Origin: Lachnospiraceae bacterium
GTDB taxonomy: Bacteria; Bacillota; Clostridia; Lachnospirales; Lachnospiraceae
DNA: 58,128 nt
Direction of reading: 5' to 3'
NCBI GenBank assembly: GCA_910575475.1
Contig: CAJTGD010000036.1
Location: forward strand, 1,339-59,466
In this document: in pieces, positions 26,040-34,655 of the stretch
Numbering within the stretch: position 1 is the first letter of the stretch
How the letters are laid out: every line of letters starts with the position of its first letter
Translations under genes and position numbers: made by a program
Notes under the pieces: model-generated
The model's input: only the letters and a program-made list of their open reading frames with translations
Told to the model about the DNA's origin: nothing
The model's database searches: none

Positions 26040-26620
26040 CACCCCATATCTTCAAACTCATAATATTTCTGCCGGTTCACATGGCAGAGATAACTGCCCT
26101 CCGGTTCTACTACCAGCTGGTAGATGTCCTCCTGCCGGGGATATTTCCACCGGGAATAGTAAAAATATTCTCCCTGCTCGTGGTTCTTGATTTTTTCCAT
26201 AATATCTTCAATGACATTTTTCTTTGTGTCGGAATGGTCTCTTGGATTCCATCGTCCAAGTACGGAGCCGATCTTTGATTTATTCAGTCTCAGCTTCTCG
26301 GCGCAGCGCCGCTGAAAGGAGCGGATCTCGTCCTCCGTCAGTCCCGCCGTATGGAAGATCTGCTCAAAAAGCGCCCGGTTGCTCTCATAGGGGAATCCCA
26401 ATTCAATATACGCTTCTGTTAAAAGAATGGCCTTTGCGAGTATGGCCTGTCTCTGCCTCCCTCCTTCCTGATCCTGTGGTGCCTCTCCCTGCTCCGGCTG
26501 ATAAAGCTCCATCAGATACCGGATGCTGTGTATGATCACCTCCTTTGGAGAAACTCCGTTCAGCTGCAGGTTCGCCACCGCAAGCTTAATACTTTCCAGG
26601 ATTATTTTTTCTTTGTCCAT
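26039..26620 (-). CDS. Hypothetical protein (193 aa) heading the lanthipeptide locus
   Basis: I do not recognise a family. The protein is soluble, with no signal or membrane segment. The N-terminal half is helical ('IILESIKLAVANLQLNG', 'LAKAILLTEAYIELGF') and the C-terminal part is rich in Tyr, Arg and Lys. The start follows AGAGG. It is translationally coupled to the LytTR regulator and is the first gene after the putative LytTR operator, so a role in controlling the two-component system or an accessory role in peptide production is plausible. Confidence 0.75.
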   Translation of the reverse strand: MDKEKIILESIKLAVANLQLNGVSPKEVIIHSIRYLMELYQPEQGEAPQDQEGGRQRQAILAKAILLTEAYIELGFPYESNRALFEQIFHTAGLTEDEIRSFQRRCAEKLRLNKSKIGSVLGRWNPRDHSDTKKNVIEDIMEKIKNHEQGEYFYYSRWKYPRQEDIYQLVVEPEGSYLCHVNRQKYYEFEDMG

Positions 26621-26746
26621 TCATAACCTCTTTTCTATTCTGTCTTTCCCGCAGGCTGCAGTGTACTGGCAAGTGGGAAGGGGATATAAGGGGGATTGCC
26701 TGTACACTGCATACAGGATAGCATATTTCAGAATAGAAATGGGGGA

Positions 26747-26774
26747 TTGTCCGCGACTTGCCGACTTTTGTCCG
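26747..26774 (-). promoter_or_regulatory. Candidate LytTR operator: 21-bp-spaced direct repeats
   Basis: CGGACAA occurs twice on the minus strand (26774-26768 and 26753-26747), 21 bp apart, the two-turn spacing expected for LytTR proteins. A -10-like TATGCT or TATCCT lies 20-30 bp downstream, so the proximal repeat would overlap the -35 position. A GCAGTGTAC/GTACACTGC inverted repeat lies between the promoter and the 193-aa gene. The rest of 26621-26907 holds no gene; a TTGACA-17-TAGGAA candidate promoter lies near 26790-26830. Confidence 0.5.
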
Positions 26775-26907
26775 TAATTTGCAAAAAATTTATGGGAAGT
26801 TTCCTACCGCTGCCTCAACTTGATGTCAACTTTTTTGATATCAGGATTTCAAACCCGTCTTTTGTAAACCGAAACATGAAATATCGTTACACCTCTCATA
26901 ATTGCTT

Positions 26908-27195
26908 TTAGGAAGCCCCCTCATTTAACACAAGATATCTCAGAAGCCCGAATAAAAATATGACTGCCATGATCACAAGTCCTATGATCTCACCGTTTTT
27001 TCCGGTCACCAATTTCCTTTTTTTCGCAATCAGTAAGATCAGAATATTCGCAATATTTACTAAAATAAGGATGCCATAGCTCCATACAACGACCTGGTAC
27101 ACATTTTTATAAATCCCAAATAATAGGATAAGAATGATGCATGCAAAGGAAACCACGTTATTGAAAGTCCGGATTCTATATATCGTCTTTTTCAT
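26908..27195 (-). CDS. Small three-helix membrane protein
   Basis: A 95-aa protein with three hydrophobic segments (about 12-32, 36-58, 70-90) and a Lys/Arg-rich loop between the second and third. No family recognised. ATG at 27195 is chosen because GAGGGG lies 7 nt upstream; the GTG two codons earlier lacks spacing. It follows radA by 11 nt and is probably co-transcribed, without any functional link that I can name. Confidence 0.7.
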   Translation of the reverse strand: MKKTIYRIRTFNNVVSFACIILILLFGIYKNVYQVVVWSYGILILVNIANILILLIAKKRKLVTGKNGEIIGLVIMAVIFLFGLLRYLVLNEGAS

Positions 27196-27206
27196 ACGCA
27201 CACCCC

Positions 27207-28559
27207 TCAGATCAGATTCATCGCGTTGCTCACATTTTTCACCCCGATCACCTTGATCCCTTTGATATCCTTCACCATATGCATGGACACCTCCGGAATG
27301 ATGCAGGTCTCAAAGCCCAGCTTCCTTGCTTCCGCCACGCGCTGCTCCGGCATGTTCACGGCACGAACCTCACCGCTTAGGCCCACCTCCCCGAACACCA
27401 GCAGCTTTTCATCAATGGGACGGTTCTTGTAGCTGGAGACGAGGGCCATCACGATCCCTAAGTCGATGGCCGGCTCGTTCATGCGGATCCCTCCGGCGAT
27501 ATTGACGTAGGCGTCGCAGTTGGACATATGCAGGCCGATCCGTTTTTCCAGGACTGCCATGAGCAGGTTGACCCGGTTGTAGTCGGTTCCGGTGGCGGTC
27601 CTTCTGGGCATTCCGAAATTGCTCTGGCAGACCAGCGCCTGGATCTCGATCAGGAGCGGGCGGGTTCCCTCCATGGAGCAGGCCACCACGGAGCCGGAGG
27701 CGTTCTCGGGACGGCCGCTGAGCATGTATTCCGACGGATTTTCCACTTCTACAAGCCCGTTCTGGCGCATCTCGAATACCCCGATCTCATTGGTGGAGCC
27801 GAAGCGATTCTTCACCCCCCGCAGGATCCGGTAGGAGGCGTGGCGGTCCCCCTCAAAATAAAGCACCGTGTCTACCATATGCTCCAGAACCCGGGGGCCT
27901 GCTACCGTGCCTTCCTTGGTCACATGGCCTACGATAAAAATAGTGACTCCCAGCCCTTTCGCCAGCTGCATGAGCACGTTGGTAGACTCCCGGACCTGGG
28001 ACACGCTGCCGGGAGCGGAGGACACCTCTTCGTTGTACATGGTCTGGATGGAGTCGATGATGACCAGGTCCGGACGGCGGCTCTCGATGATGCTCCGGAT
28101 GGTGTCCAGGTTGGTCTCGCACAAGAGCTTCAAGTGATCGCTGAACGTCCCCATGCGGTTTGCCCGCAGCTTGATCTGGGCCAGGGATTCCTCCCCGGAT
28201 ACATACAGCACCTGCTTCTCGGCCGAAAGCCGCTGGCACACCTGCAGAAGGAGCGTGGATTTTCCGATTCCCGGATCGCCCCCCACCAGGACCAGGGAGC
28301 CGGGCACGATCCCCCCGCCCAGCACCCGGTCCAGCTCATCCAGTCCGGTCATAAGCCTGACCTGGTCGTCCGTCCGGACCTCCGACAGGGCGAGGACCTG
28401 TGCCTCTTTCCGTGTCTTTACGGCAGCGGTCTTTGCCGTGGTGATCATTTCCTCAGCAAATGTATTCCACTCCTTACAGGCCGGGCACTGCCCCAGCCAC
28501 TTCGTCTCCTCATGCCCGCAGTTCTGGCAGAAATATACGGTTTTCTTTCCTTTTGCCAT
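27207..28559 (-). CDS. radA: DNA repair protein RadA (Sms)
   Basis: A 450-aa RecA-like helicase that helps recombination intermediates mature by branch migration. The N-terminal zinc finger 'FCQNCGHEETKWLGQCPAC' is complete. Walker A is 'GGDPGIGKSTLLLQV'. The RadA-specific 'KNRFGSTNEIGVFEM' motif and a C-terminal Lon-like domain ('DLGIVMALVSS') follow. ATG at 28559 follows AGGAAGAGAAGA; five further codons upstream are unlikely. It is full length. Confidence 0.97.
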   Translation of the reverse strand: MAKGKKTVYFCQNCGHEETKWLGQCPACKEWNTFAEEMITTAKTAAVKTRKEAQVLALSEVRTDDQVRLMTGLDELDRVLGGGIVPGSLVLVGGDPGIGKSTLLLQVCQRLSAEKQVLYVSGEESLAQIKLRANRMGTFSDHLKLLCETNLDTIRSIIESRRPDLVIIDSIQTMYNEEVSSAPGSVSQVRESTNVLMQLAKGLGVTIFIVGHVTKEGTVAGPRVLEHMVDTVLYFEGDRHASYRILRGVKNRFGSTNEIGVFEMRQNGLVEVENPSEYMLSGRPENASGSVVACSMEGTRPLLIEIQALVCQSNFGMPRRTATGTDYNRVNLLMAVLEKRIGLHMSNCDAYVNIAGGIRMNEPAIDLGIVMALVSSYKNRPIDEKLLVFGEVGLSGEVRAVNMPEQRVAEARKLGFETCIIPEVSMHMVKDIKGIKVIGVKNVSNAMNLI

Positions 28560-28598
28560 TCTTCTCTTCCTCATTCTTTCTCATTCTTCAAAACGTTT

Positions 28599-28651
28599 CC
28601 ACCTGTACGGTTGGATGATCTAAAGATCATCCAACCTACGCATCCAGGTGG
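28599..28651. repeat. Intergenic CCACCTGTACGG repeat, copy c
   Basis: CCACCTGTACGG, then TTGGATGATCTAAAGATCATCCAA (a perfect 24-bp palindrome, positions 28611-28634), then a spacer and CAGGTGG. The outer arms extend to TTTCCACCTG/CAGGTGGAAA. It is the most complete copy of the family and lies upstream of radA and downstream of the YjfB gene, where it may terminate or insulate transcription. Confidence 0.75.
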
Positions 28652-28690
28652 AAAAAAACAGCCATGAGATCATCTCACAGCTGTTCTTCC

Positions 28691-28870
28691 CTACACCATA
28701 ATATCAATATTGTCTCCAAGTCCCGGCGTAACCGCGGCAGCATCCATCATCTGCATCATGGCCTCGCTTGTGGCCTCCGCCGTATCAAGAACCTTGGACA
28801 TCATGGCAAAGCTGATGTTGGTACTCAGCCTTTCCATCGACATCATCGTTGACAATGCAGGAATATCCAT
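28691..28870 (-). CDS. YjfB-family putative motility protein
   Basis: A 59-aa protein. It begins 'MDIPALSTMMSMERLST' and contains two Met/Ala-rich helices, which matches the YjfB family of small proteins of unknown role found in motile Firmicutes. ATG at 28870 follows AGAGGAGAGGTGCCCT; the open frame continues 32 codons upstream without a site. No flagellar gene is nearby. Confidence 0.75.
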   Translation of the reverse strand: MDIPALSTMMSMERLSTNISFAMMSKVLDTAEATSEAMMQMMDAAAVTPGLGDNIDIMV

Positions 28871-29004
28871 AGGGCACCTCTCCTCTCTTATCAAGCCCTC
28901 CCGGAAATTCCGCCGTCCCCATCCCTGTGAGGCCCCTCCGGGAGTTCTCTCATGATCGTATAACACACGGTTATAAACATATATCGGCTGCTTCCCTCTG
29001 ATAC

Positions 29005-29940
29005 TTAACCCGGTTTCCAGGCTGTATCAGATTCCCCGCATTCCGGGTACAGTTCCTGCACCACCTTCACCAGCTTTTCCGCCTGCCGGGACAGAGCGTA
29101 GCTGTTATTGTACACCAGGTACAATTTTCTCGTACTCCTGTTTTTTCCCGCCGGAAATGCCAGGACCGTTCCCGCCGCGATCTCCTCCCGCACCGCCAGG
29201 CTGGAAATGATCGTGATGCCGATCCCGTTTTTCACGGACCGTTTGATCGTTTCCGTGCTCTCCACGCTGGCGGCCACATGGAGCTTCGCCACGTCAAGGC
29301 CGGAGAGCCTGAGCTGCTTCTCCGCCTCTTTTCTGGTGCCGGAGCCTTCCTCCCGCATCAGCAGCGGTTCCTGACGGATCCAGTCCAGATCCCGCTCCTG
29401 CTCCAGGATCGCGCGGTACCGCTCCGTATTGGGCATGATCACCACCAGTTCATCCTCGTAAAAGGGAAGATACCTGCAGGATTTATTTTCTATGACCGTC
29501 CCCGTAAAGCCCACATCCACCACATGGCTGGCTACATCCGCAATCACCCTGGCGCTGTCCGACTCCCGAAGCTCCAGCTGGCCGTAAGGGTGCTTTTCCT
29601 TGTATCTGGCCAGGATATCCGGCAGCAGATACCGGGACGGGACCGTAGACGCCGCGACCACCAGACGGGGCTTTGCCTTCCGGGAATCGGCTGCAAATAA
29701 TTCCATGATCTGATTCTGCAGGATCAACATTTCCCGGGCATACTGGTACAGCTGCGTGCCCTGCTCCGTCATGCAAATCTCCTTTGTATTCCTGACAAAC
29801 AGCTTCGCGTTCAGTTCCTTTTCCAGCCCGGAAATGTATACGCTGACCGTGGGCTGTGTCAGATACAGCGCCTCCGCCGCCCTGGAAAAGCTCTTATGAT
29901 CCGCCACCGCTACAAATACTTCAAGTTGTTTTAGTTTCAT
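29005..29940 (-). CDS. LysR-family regulator of selenium metabolism
   Basis: A 311-aa LysR protein. Residues 1-60 hold the helix-turn-helix ('LEVFVAVADHKSFSRAAEA' followed by 'LTQPTVSVYISGLEKEL'), and the remainder is a periplasmic-binding-like effector domain. The start overlaps the selD stop (ATGA). LysR genes fused to selD in this way are known as selenium-metabolism-associated regulators. The likely role is sensing selenium status and controlling the ridA-to-selD block. Confidence 0.88.
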   Translation of the reverse strand: MKLKQLEVFVAVADHKSFSRAAEALYLTQPTVSVYISGLEKELNAKLFVRNTKEICMTEQGTQLYQYAREMLILQNQIMELFAADSRKAKPRLVVAASTVPSRYLLPDILARYKEKHPYGQLELRESDSARVIADVASHVVDVGFTGTVIENKSCRYLPFYEDELVVIMPNTERYRAILEQERDLDWIRQEPLLMREEGSGTRKEAEKQLRLSGLDVAKLHVAASVESTETIKRSVKNGIGITIISSLAVREEIAAGTVLAFPAGKNRSTRKLYLVYNNSYALSRQAEKLVKVVQELYPECGESDTAWKPG

Positions 29941-30962
29941 ATCACATAAATCTCAGTCTCTCTTTTTTCTATGATCTCTCCTGTGATCCCTGCCGGAAGC
30001 CCCTCCTCCCGAAGCTCCGCCAACAGTTCCTCCGCCTGATCCGGGCGCACCGCGATCAAGAGGCCGCCGGAGGTCTGGGGGTCAAAGAGCACCTCCTCCA
30101 TGGAAAAGGAAATGTGTTCGAAACGGACATGCTCCGCCAGGTGGTTCCTGTTTTTCTGAGCCGCCGCCGTCAGGTAAAATTCCTCCGCATAATGGGGGGC
30201 CTCCGCCATCACCGGCACCTGTTCGGCATAGATCCGGCAGGAATGCCTGCCGTCCATCATTTCGTGCAGATGCCCGAGAAATCCGAAGCCGGTCACATCC
30301 GTACAGGCATGGATCTCGTATTTCCTGCAGATCTCGGACGCGCGCCTGTTCAGCGTGGTCATGGAGGCGACTGCCTCATTCATGGCTGCCTGGGACGCTT
30401 CCTGGATCCGGTTGGCCGTACAGATGATCCCTACCCCCAGCTTTTTCGTCAGGATCAGGACATCGCCGGGCCTCCCCTGGTTGTTGGGATACATCTTCTG
30501 CGGATGAACCACACCGGTCACGGATAAGCCGTATTTCACGCTGTCATCCGCAATGGAATGTCCGCCTGCCAGGATCCCGCCTGCCTCCAGCACCTTCTCG
30601 GAGCCGCCCCGCATGATCTCCCCCAGGATATTCAGGTCCATATCCTCCGGAAAGCAGACGATGTTCAGCGCTGTCCGGACGTCTCCGCCCATGGCGTACA
30701 CATCGCTGAGCGCATTGGTGGCCGCGATCTTGCCGAACAGATAAGGATCCTCCACCATGGGCGGAAAAAAATCCAGTGTCTGCACGATGGCCGTGTCCTC
30801 CGAGATCCGATAAACCGCCGCGTCGTCCCTGCTGTCATATCCGATCAGCAGGTTTTCATCCTTCGGGCCCTTCGGGAGACGTTCCAGTACACGGCCGAGC
30901 ACGCCGGCTCCCAGCTTCGCCGTGCATCCGCCCCCTTTACAAAATACGATCTGATCACTCAT
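29937..30962 (-). CDS. selD: Selenide, water dikinase (selenophosphate synthase)
   Basis: A 341-aa enzyme that makes monoselenophosphate from selenide and ATP. The active-site region 'FCKGGGCTAKLGAG' carries Cys13 (not selenocysteine) and Lys16; 'ALSDVYAMGGDVRTALN' and 'LAGGHSIADDSVKYGL' are the ATP-binding motifs. ATG at 30962 follows AAAGGAAGTAAAAGC; 52 codons of open frame upstream are not conserved. No selA, selB or selC is in the window. With yqeB and the XdhD-type hydroxylase nearby, the selenophosphate is probably used for the labile selenium of the molybdenum hydroxylase (the 'orphan SelD' pattern described by Haft and Self). Confidence 0.96.
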   Translation of the reverse strand: MSDQIVFCKGGGCTAKLGAGVLGRVLERLPKGPKDENLLIGYDSRDDAAVYRISEDTAIVQTLDFFPPMVEDPYLFGKIAATNALSDVYAMGGDVRTALNIVCFPEDMDLNILGEIMRGGSEKVLEAGGILAGGHSIADDSVKYGLSVTGVVHPQKMYPNNQGRPGDVLILTKKLGVGIICTANRIQEASQAAMNEAVASMTTLNRRASEICRKYEIHACTDVTGFGFLGHLHEMMDGRHSCRIYAEQVPVMAEAPHYAEEFYLTAAAQKNRNHLAEHVRFEHISFSMEEVLFDPQTSGGLLIAVRPDQAEELLAELREEGLPAGITGEIIEKRETEIYVI

Positions 30963-31042
30963 TGCTTTTACTTCCTTTCTCCGCTTCACATTGCAGACCG
31001 TTCCCTGCTTCCTTCCAGCCTGCTGCTTCCTTCGGGCAGTAT

Positions 31043-32095
31043 TCAGGATAAAAACAAAAGCTGCTCCTCCGCAAACTGCAGATAATCCGGCATTCCCTTT
31101 TCCCGCAGCAGCTCCCATTTGTCCTTCTGCAGAAACCAGCAGAGCTTCTCCTGGTTCTGCTCATTCTCCGGCAGGATATAAAAATTTTTCTCAAAAGGCA
31201 GCTCCGCGCTGCCCGCCAGCCGCGCTCGGATGCAGTTCTCCTTCTTTTCTCCCCACACCGGGACAAATTCATGCGCCCGGAAGCCTACATAGGCGATCTC
31301 CTTTGGGATCTCCCTTCGGCAGCGCAGACAGATTCCCCAGTCCAGGGCATCCATCTGGCGCGTTCCCGTCCTTTTCACCCTGGAAATATTCTTGCAGCCG
31401 GTCAGCCGGGCCGCTTCCAGACATCCGGGATCGGCAAATACCTCCCTGGTCCTGCCGCAGGTGACGGCTTTTCCCTGGTCCATGACCAGCAGCTCCTCGC
31501 TGAACCGGTAGATCTCATCCCGGTCATGGGACACCAGGATCACGGTTCCTGTGTATGCCCTCAGCATATCATACAATTCCTGCTGCAGCCGGTCCTTCAG
31601 GAACTGGTCCAGGGCGGAAAAGGGCTCGTCCAGTAAAATAACATCCGGTTCATATGCCATAATCCGGGCAAGCGCGACCCTCTGCTGCTGCCCTCCGGAC
31701 AGTTCTCCGGGAAGACGCTCCTCCAGCCCTTCCAGCCGGAAGGTATGCAGCATATCCCGGATCCGTTCCCGGTTCTGCTGCCTGGAGCCCTTCAGACCCG
31801 CGCCGATATTTTCAGCGACCGTCATGGCCGGAAACAGCGCGTAATTCTGAAAAAGGTAGCCGATGCCCCGCTTCTGCGGCTTTACACAGATTTTTTCTCC
31901 GGAACGATACATCACCCTTTCATTGAGCACGATCTCCCCTTCATCCGGAATCTCGATGCCGGCAATGCATTTCAGCGTCATGCTTTTTCCGCAGCCCGAC
32001 GCCCCCAGGATCCCGATCCTGGATGCGCTGCTCTCGAACCGGACATCCAGCTGAAATGCCGGAAACCTTTTTTTCACATTGACCGTAAGACTCAT
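31043..32095 (-). CDS. modC: Molybdate ABC transporter ATPase
   Basis: A 350-aa ATPase of the molybdate importer. Walker A is 'GILGASGCGKSMTLKCIAG', the signature 'ELSGGQQQRVALARIMA' and Walker B 'PDVILLDEPFSALD'. A C-terminal TOBE-like segment (about 235-350) completes the ModC layout. It follows modB by 27 nt and starts from ATG after AAAGGAGCC. Confidence 0.94.
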   Translation of the reverse strand: MSLTVNVKKRFPAFQLDVRFESSASRIGILGASGCGKSMTLKCIAGIEIPDEGEIVLNERVMYRSGEKICVKPQKRGIGYLFQNYALFPAMTVAENIGAGLKGSRQQNRERIRDMLHTFRLEGLEERLPGELSGGQQQRVALARIMAYEPDVILLDEPFSALDQFLKDRLQQELYDMLRAYTGTVILVSHDRDEIYRFSEELLVMDQGKAVTCGRTREVFADPGCLEAARLTGCKNISRVKRTGTRQMDALDWGICLRCRREIPKEIAYVGFRAHEFVPVWGEKKENCIRARLAGSAELPFEKNFYILPENEQNQEKLCWFLQKDKWELLREKGMPDYLQFAEEQLLFLS

Positions 32096-32122
32096 CCTGC
32101 CGGCTCCTTTCCATACAGTTCC

Positions 32123-32827
32123 TTACCACCTCTTCACCGTCTTCATCCGCTTTCCGGCGATAAGATTCATCAAAATGATAATTGCCAGGGCGATCACGAT
32201 CACCACCGCGACCCAGATTCCCGCCGTCAGATAGTCCCCGTCCTGGATCACCATGGCGATCTTCTGGGAAATGGTTCCCGTCTTGCCCGGGATATTTCCC
32301 GCAAGCATGGACGTGGCTCCGTATTCCCCCAATGCCCTGGCGAAGGTCAGCACCGTGCCGGACGCGATCCCCGGCCCCGCGGAGGGGATCACCACCTTCC
32401 AGAAGATCTGTGTTTCCGACATTCCCAGAGTCCGGCCCGCATAGACCAGATTGACATCAATCTGCTCAAAGGCCGCCCGGGCGTTCCGGTACATCAATGG
32501 AAATGCGATGACCGTCGCCGCGATCACACACCCAAGCCAGGTCTGCACCACCTTGAAGTCAAATGTCTCATACAGGAAGCTTCCCAGAGGGCGCCGCCTG
32601 CTGAACAGCAGAAGCAGGAAAAAGCCTGCGACCGTGGGAGGCAGCACCATGGGCAGCGTGAGGATTCCGTCCAGAACGGCCTTTTTTCCGGGCGAAGCCT
32701 TGACTGCCTTCCTTGCCGCAAAAATCCCCAGGAAGAAGGAGATCACTGTCGCCACAGCCCCGGTCTTCAGCGAGATCAGCAAAGGGCTCCAATCCAGTTC
32801 CGCAAATATCTCCGTCCACGTTTCCAT
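32123..32827 (-). CDS. modB: Molybdate ABC transporter permease
   Basis: A 234-aa inner-membrane permease with about five or six helices. The ATPase-contact (EAA) loop is in 'RTLGMSETQIFWKVVIPSAG', followed by 'GTVLTFARALGEYGATSML', a typical ModB sequence. The start follows AGGAGGGG and the gene lies 24 nt after modA. Confidence 0.95.
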   Translation of the reverse strand: METWTEIFAELDWSPLLISLKTGAVATVISFFLGIFAARKAVKASPGKKAVLDGILTLPMVLPPTVAGFFLLLLFSRRRPLGSFLYETFDFKVVQTWLGCVIAATVIAFPLMYRNARAAFEQIDVNLVYAGRTLGMSETQIFWKVVIPSAGPGIASGTVLTFARALGEYGATSMLAGNIPGKTGTISQKIAMVIQDGDYLTAGIWVAVVIVIALAIIILMNLIAGKRMKTVKRW

Positions 32828-32851
32828 TCTGCCCCTCCTGTCTCCTGTAAA

Positions 32852-33694
32852 TCAAACATCCGTGTCAAAATAGTAAGAAGCAAACACGGCCCTGGCCTCG
32901 TCCGACAAAATATATTCCAGAAATTCCGCGGCGGCAGCCCTCTGGGCATCATCCGCCTCTTCATTTACCACCTGGGCGATGGGATAGATCACATTTCCTG
33001 TCAGGTCATAGCTGACAATTTCCAGGATCTCCAGGTCGTCCTCATATCCGTAAGTATCCGAATAATACGTGGTCCCCACCTCGCAGGAGCCCTCAATCAC
33101 CGCTGCCAGCACCTTGCTCACATTGTCCTGCTCGCTGATCTCCGCGCCGCCCAGCGCGCGGGAAACCTCCTCCGTAGAGATCCCGGCCGCGTCCTCCGTC
33201 TCTTCCAGCATTCCCAGACTCACCAGCCCCTGCCGTGTATATCTTCCCGCAGGAACGCTCCCGCCTGCCAGCGCAATGCTCTCGGCATTGCCCAGGCTTT
33301 CAAGCCCTGTCACCTCCGTGCCGCTGTCCTTCCGGGTGACCACCACGACCTGGTTATTGACAACATTTGCCCGGGTTCCTTCCATGACCAGGCCGTCCGA
33401 CTCCAACTGATCCATCTGCTTCTGCGCCGCGGAAAAGAACAGGTCGCACTCGTATCCTTCCTCGATCTGGGTCAGCAGAGTGCCGGAGCTGTCCGCATTG
33501 TATGTGATCTTTACCTCCGGATGAATCTCGTGATATTCTTTCGCAAGCTCTGTCATCACCGTATTCAGGCTGGCCGCAATAAATACCTGGATCTCGGTTT
33601 CCATGGCCTTTTCCTGCTTTGCGCCGCATCCCATAAGCAGATTTCCCGCCAGCATGGCTGCCAGCAGAGCACTTACCGCTCTTTTCCGCATCAT
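32852..33694 (-). CDS. modA: Molybdate-binding lipoprotein
   Basis: A 280-aa solute-binding lipoprotein. The signal peptide ends in the lipobox 'LLMGCG'. Then 'VFIAASLNTVMTEL', 'NADSSGTLLTQIEEGYECD' and 'LFFSAAQKQMDQL' show the oxyanion-binding ModA fold. ATG at 33694 overlaps the stop of the MOSC-MogA gene (ATGA) and follows AAGGGAGACATAAA. It delivers molybdate (or tungstate) to ModBC. Confidence 0.94.
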   Translation of the reverse strand: MMRKRAVSALLAAMLAGNLLMGCGAKQEKAMETEIQVFIAASLNTVMTELAKEYHEIHPEVKITYNADSSGTLLTQIEEGYECDLFFSAAQKQMDQLESDGLVMEGTRANVVNNQVVVVTRKDSGTEVTGLESLGNAESIALAGGSVPAGRYTRQGLVSLGMLEETEDAAGISTEEVSRALGGAEISEQDNVSKVLAAVIEGSCEVGTTYYSDTYGYEDDLEILEIVSYDLTGNVIYPIAQVVNEEADDAQRAAAAEFLEYILSDEARAVFASYYFDTDV

Positions 33695-34635
33695 TTTATG
33701 TCTCCCTTCCCGCCGCACTCCGCCGCGTCTCCGGTCAGGATCTGGATCCCGTGCTCCAGATGGGGCAGGATATATTCCAGGCTTTCCTTCACCGCCTTTT
33801 TGCTCCCCGGCAGGTTGACGATCAGCGTCCCGTTCCGGATCACCGAAGCGCCTCTTCCCAGCATGGCCCTTCCGGTGATGGAGAGGGAGTGGACCCGGAT
33901 GGCCTCCGCAATTCCCGGCGCGTTTCTTGTCGCTACCGCCATAGTCGCTTCCGGTGTCCGGTCCCGCTCTGAAAAACCGGTCCCGCCTGTGGTCAGGATC
34001 AGCTGCACCTGCCTGCTGTCTGAAAGGCGGGTCAGCTCCTGCTCGATCCGCTTCTGCTCGTCCGGCAGGATGAGCCGCTCCACCACACGGTATCCGGCCT
34101 CCCGCAGCATACTGCAGATACAGGGGCCGCTGGTATCCTCCCGCTCCCCCTTTGCGCCTTTGTCGCTCAGGGTCACCACCGCCGCGGTATAGCGGGTATC
34201 CGCCTTCTCGATGATTCGCATCTCATCTCCCACGGAAATGATCCCGCCGCGGATCACCTGGGCAAATACGCCCTGGGTGGGCATGATGCATTCTCCCATT
34301 CTCTGATAGATCCGGCAGTGTGTGTGGCACTCCTTTCCGATCTGCGTCATCTCCAGAACAACGTCGTTGCACTGAAATGTCGTCCCGGCCGGAAGATCTC
34401 TGAAATCAAATCCTTCCACCACCAGGTTTTCGCCAAAGGCTCCCGGCCCCACATCAGCGCCCTTTTGGTTAAAGGCTTCGATCCGTTCCACAGACAGGAG
34501 ACTGACCTGTCTGTGCCAGTTCCCGCCGTGGGCGTCTCCGCGGATCCCGAAGCCCTCCACAAATTCCGCGGAACCTACATTTTTCTTTTCGGTTCCGCGT
34601 TTCTCACTGATGCAGACCGCCTTTACAATTCCCAT
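33691..34635 (-). CDS. MOSC domain - MogA/MoaB fusion protein
   Basis: A 314-aa fusion. Residues 1-145 form a MOSC domain, a pterin/sulfur-carrier domain with a conserved cysteine in 'ECHTHCRIYQRMGECIM'. Residues 148-314 form a MogA/MoaB molybdopterin adenylyltransferase-like domain ('VVTLSDKGAKGEREDTSG', 'ILTTGGTGFSERDRTPEAT', 'NLPGSKKAV'). MogA-like domains adenylate molybdopterin before Mo insertion. The fusion suggests that adenylation and sulfur or selenium handling are coupled for the hydroxylase downstream, which is inference. It lies 20 nt after moaA. Confidence 0.9.
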   Translation of the reverse strand: MGIVKAVCISEKRGTEKKNVGSAEFVEGFGIRGDAHGGNWHRQVSLLSVERIEAFNQKGADVGPGAFGENLVVEGFDFRDLPAGTTFQCNDVVLEMTQIGKECHTHCRIYQRMGECIMPTQGVFAQVIRGGIISVGDEMRIIEKADTRYTAAVVTLSDKGAKGEREDTSGPCICSMLREAGYRVVERLILPDEQKRIEQELTRLSDSRQVQLILTTGGTGFSERDRTPEATMAVATRNAPGIAEAIRVHSLSITGRAMLGRGASVIRNGTLIVNLPGSKKAVKESLEYILPHLEHGIQILTGDAAECGGKGDIK

Positions 34636-34655
34636 ACTGAACCTCCATTTTTTAG

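Noticed and set aside
31745..34192. 815-codon plus-strand frame across modC, modB and modA
   Set aside because: Antisense to three well-recognised genes, with no family features. It arises from GC-rich codon bias on the other strand.
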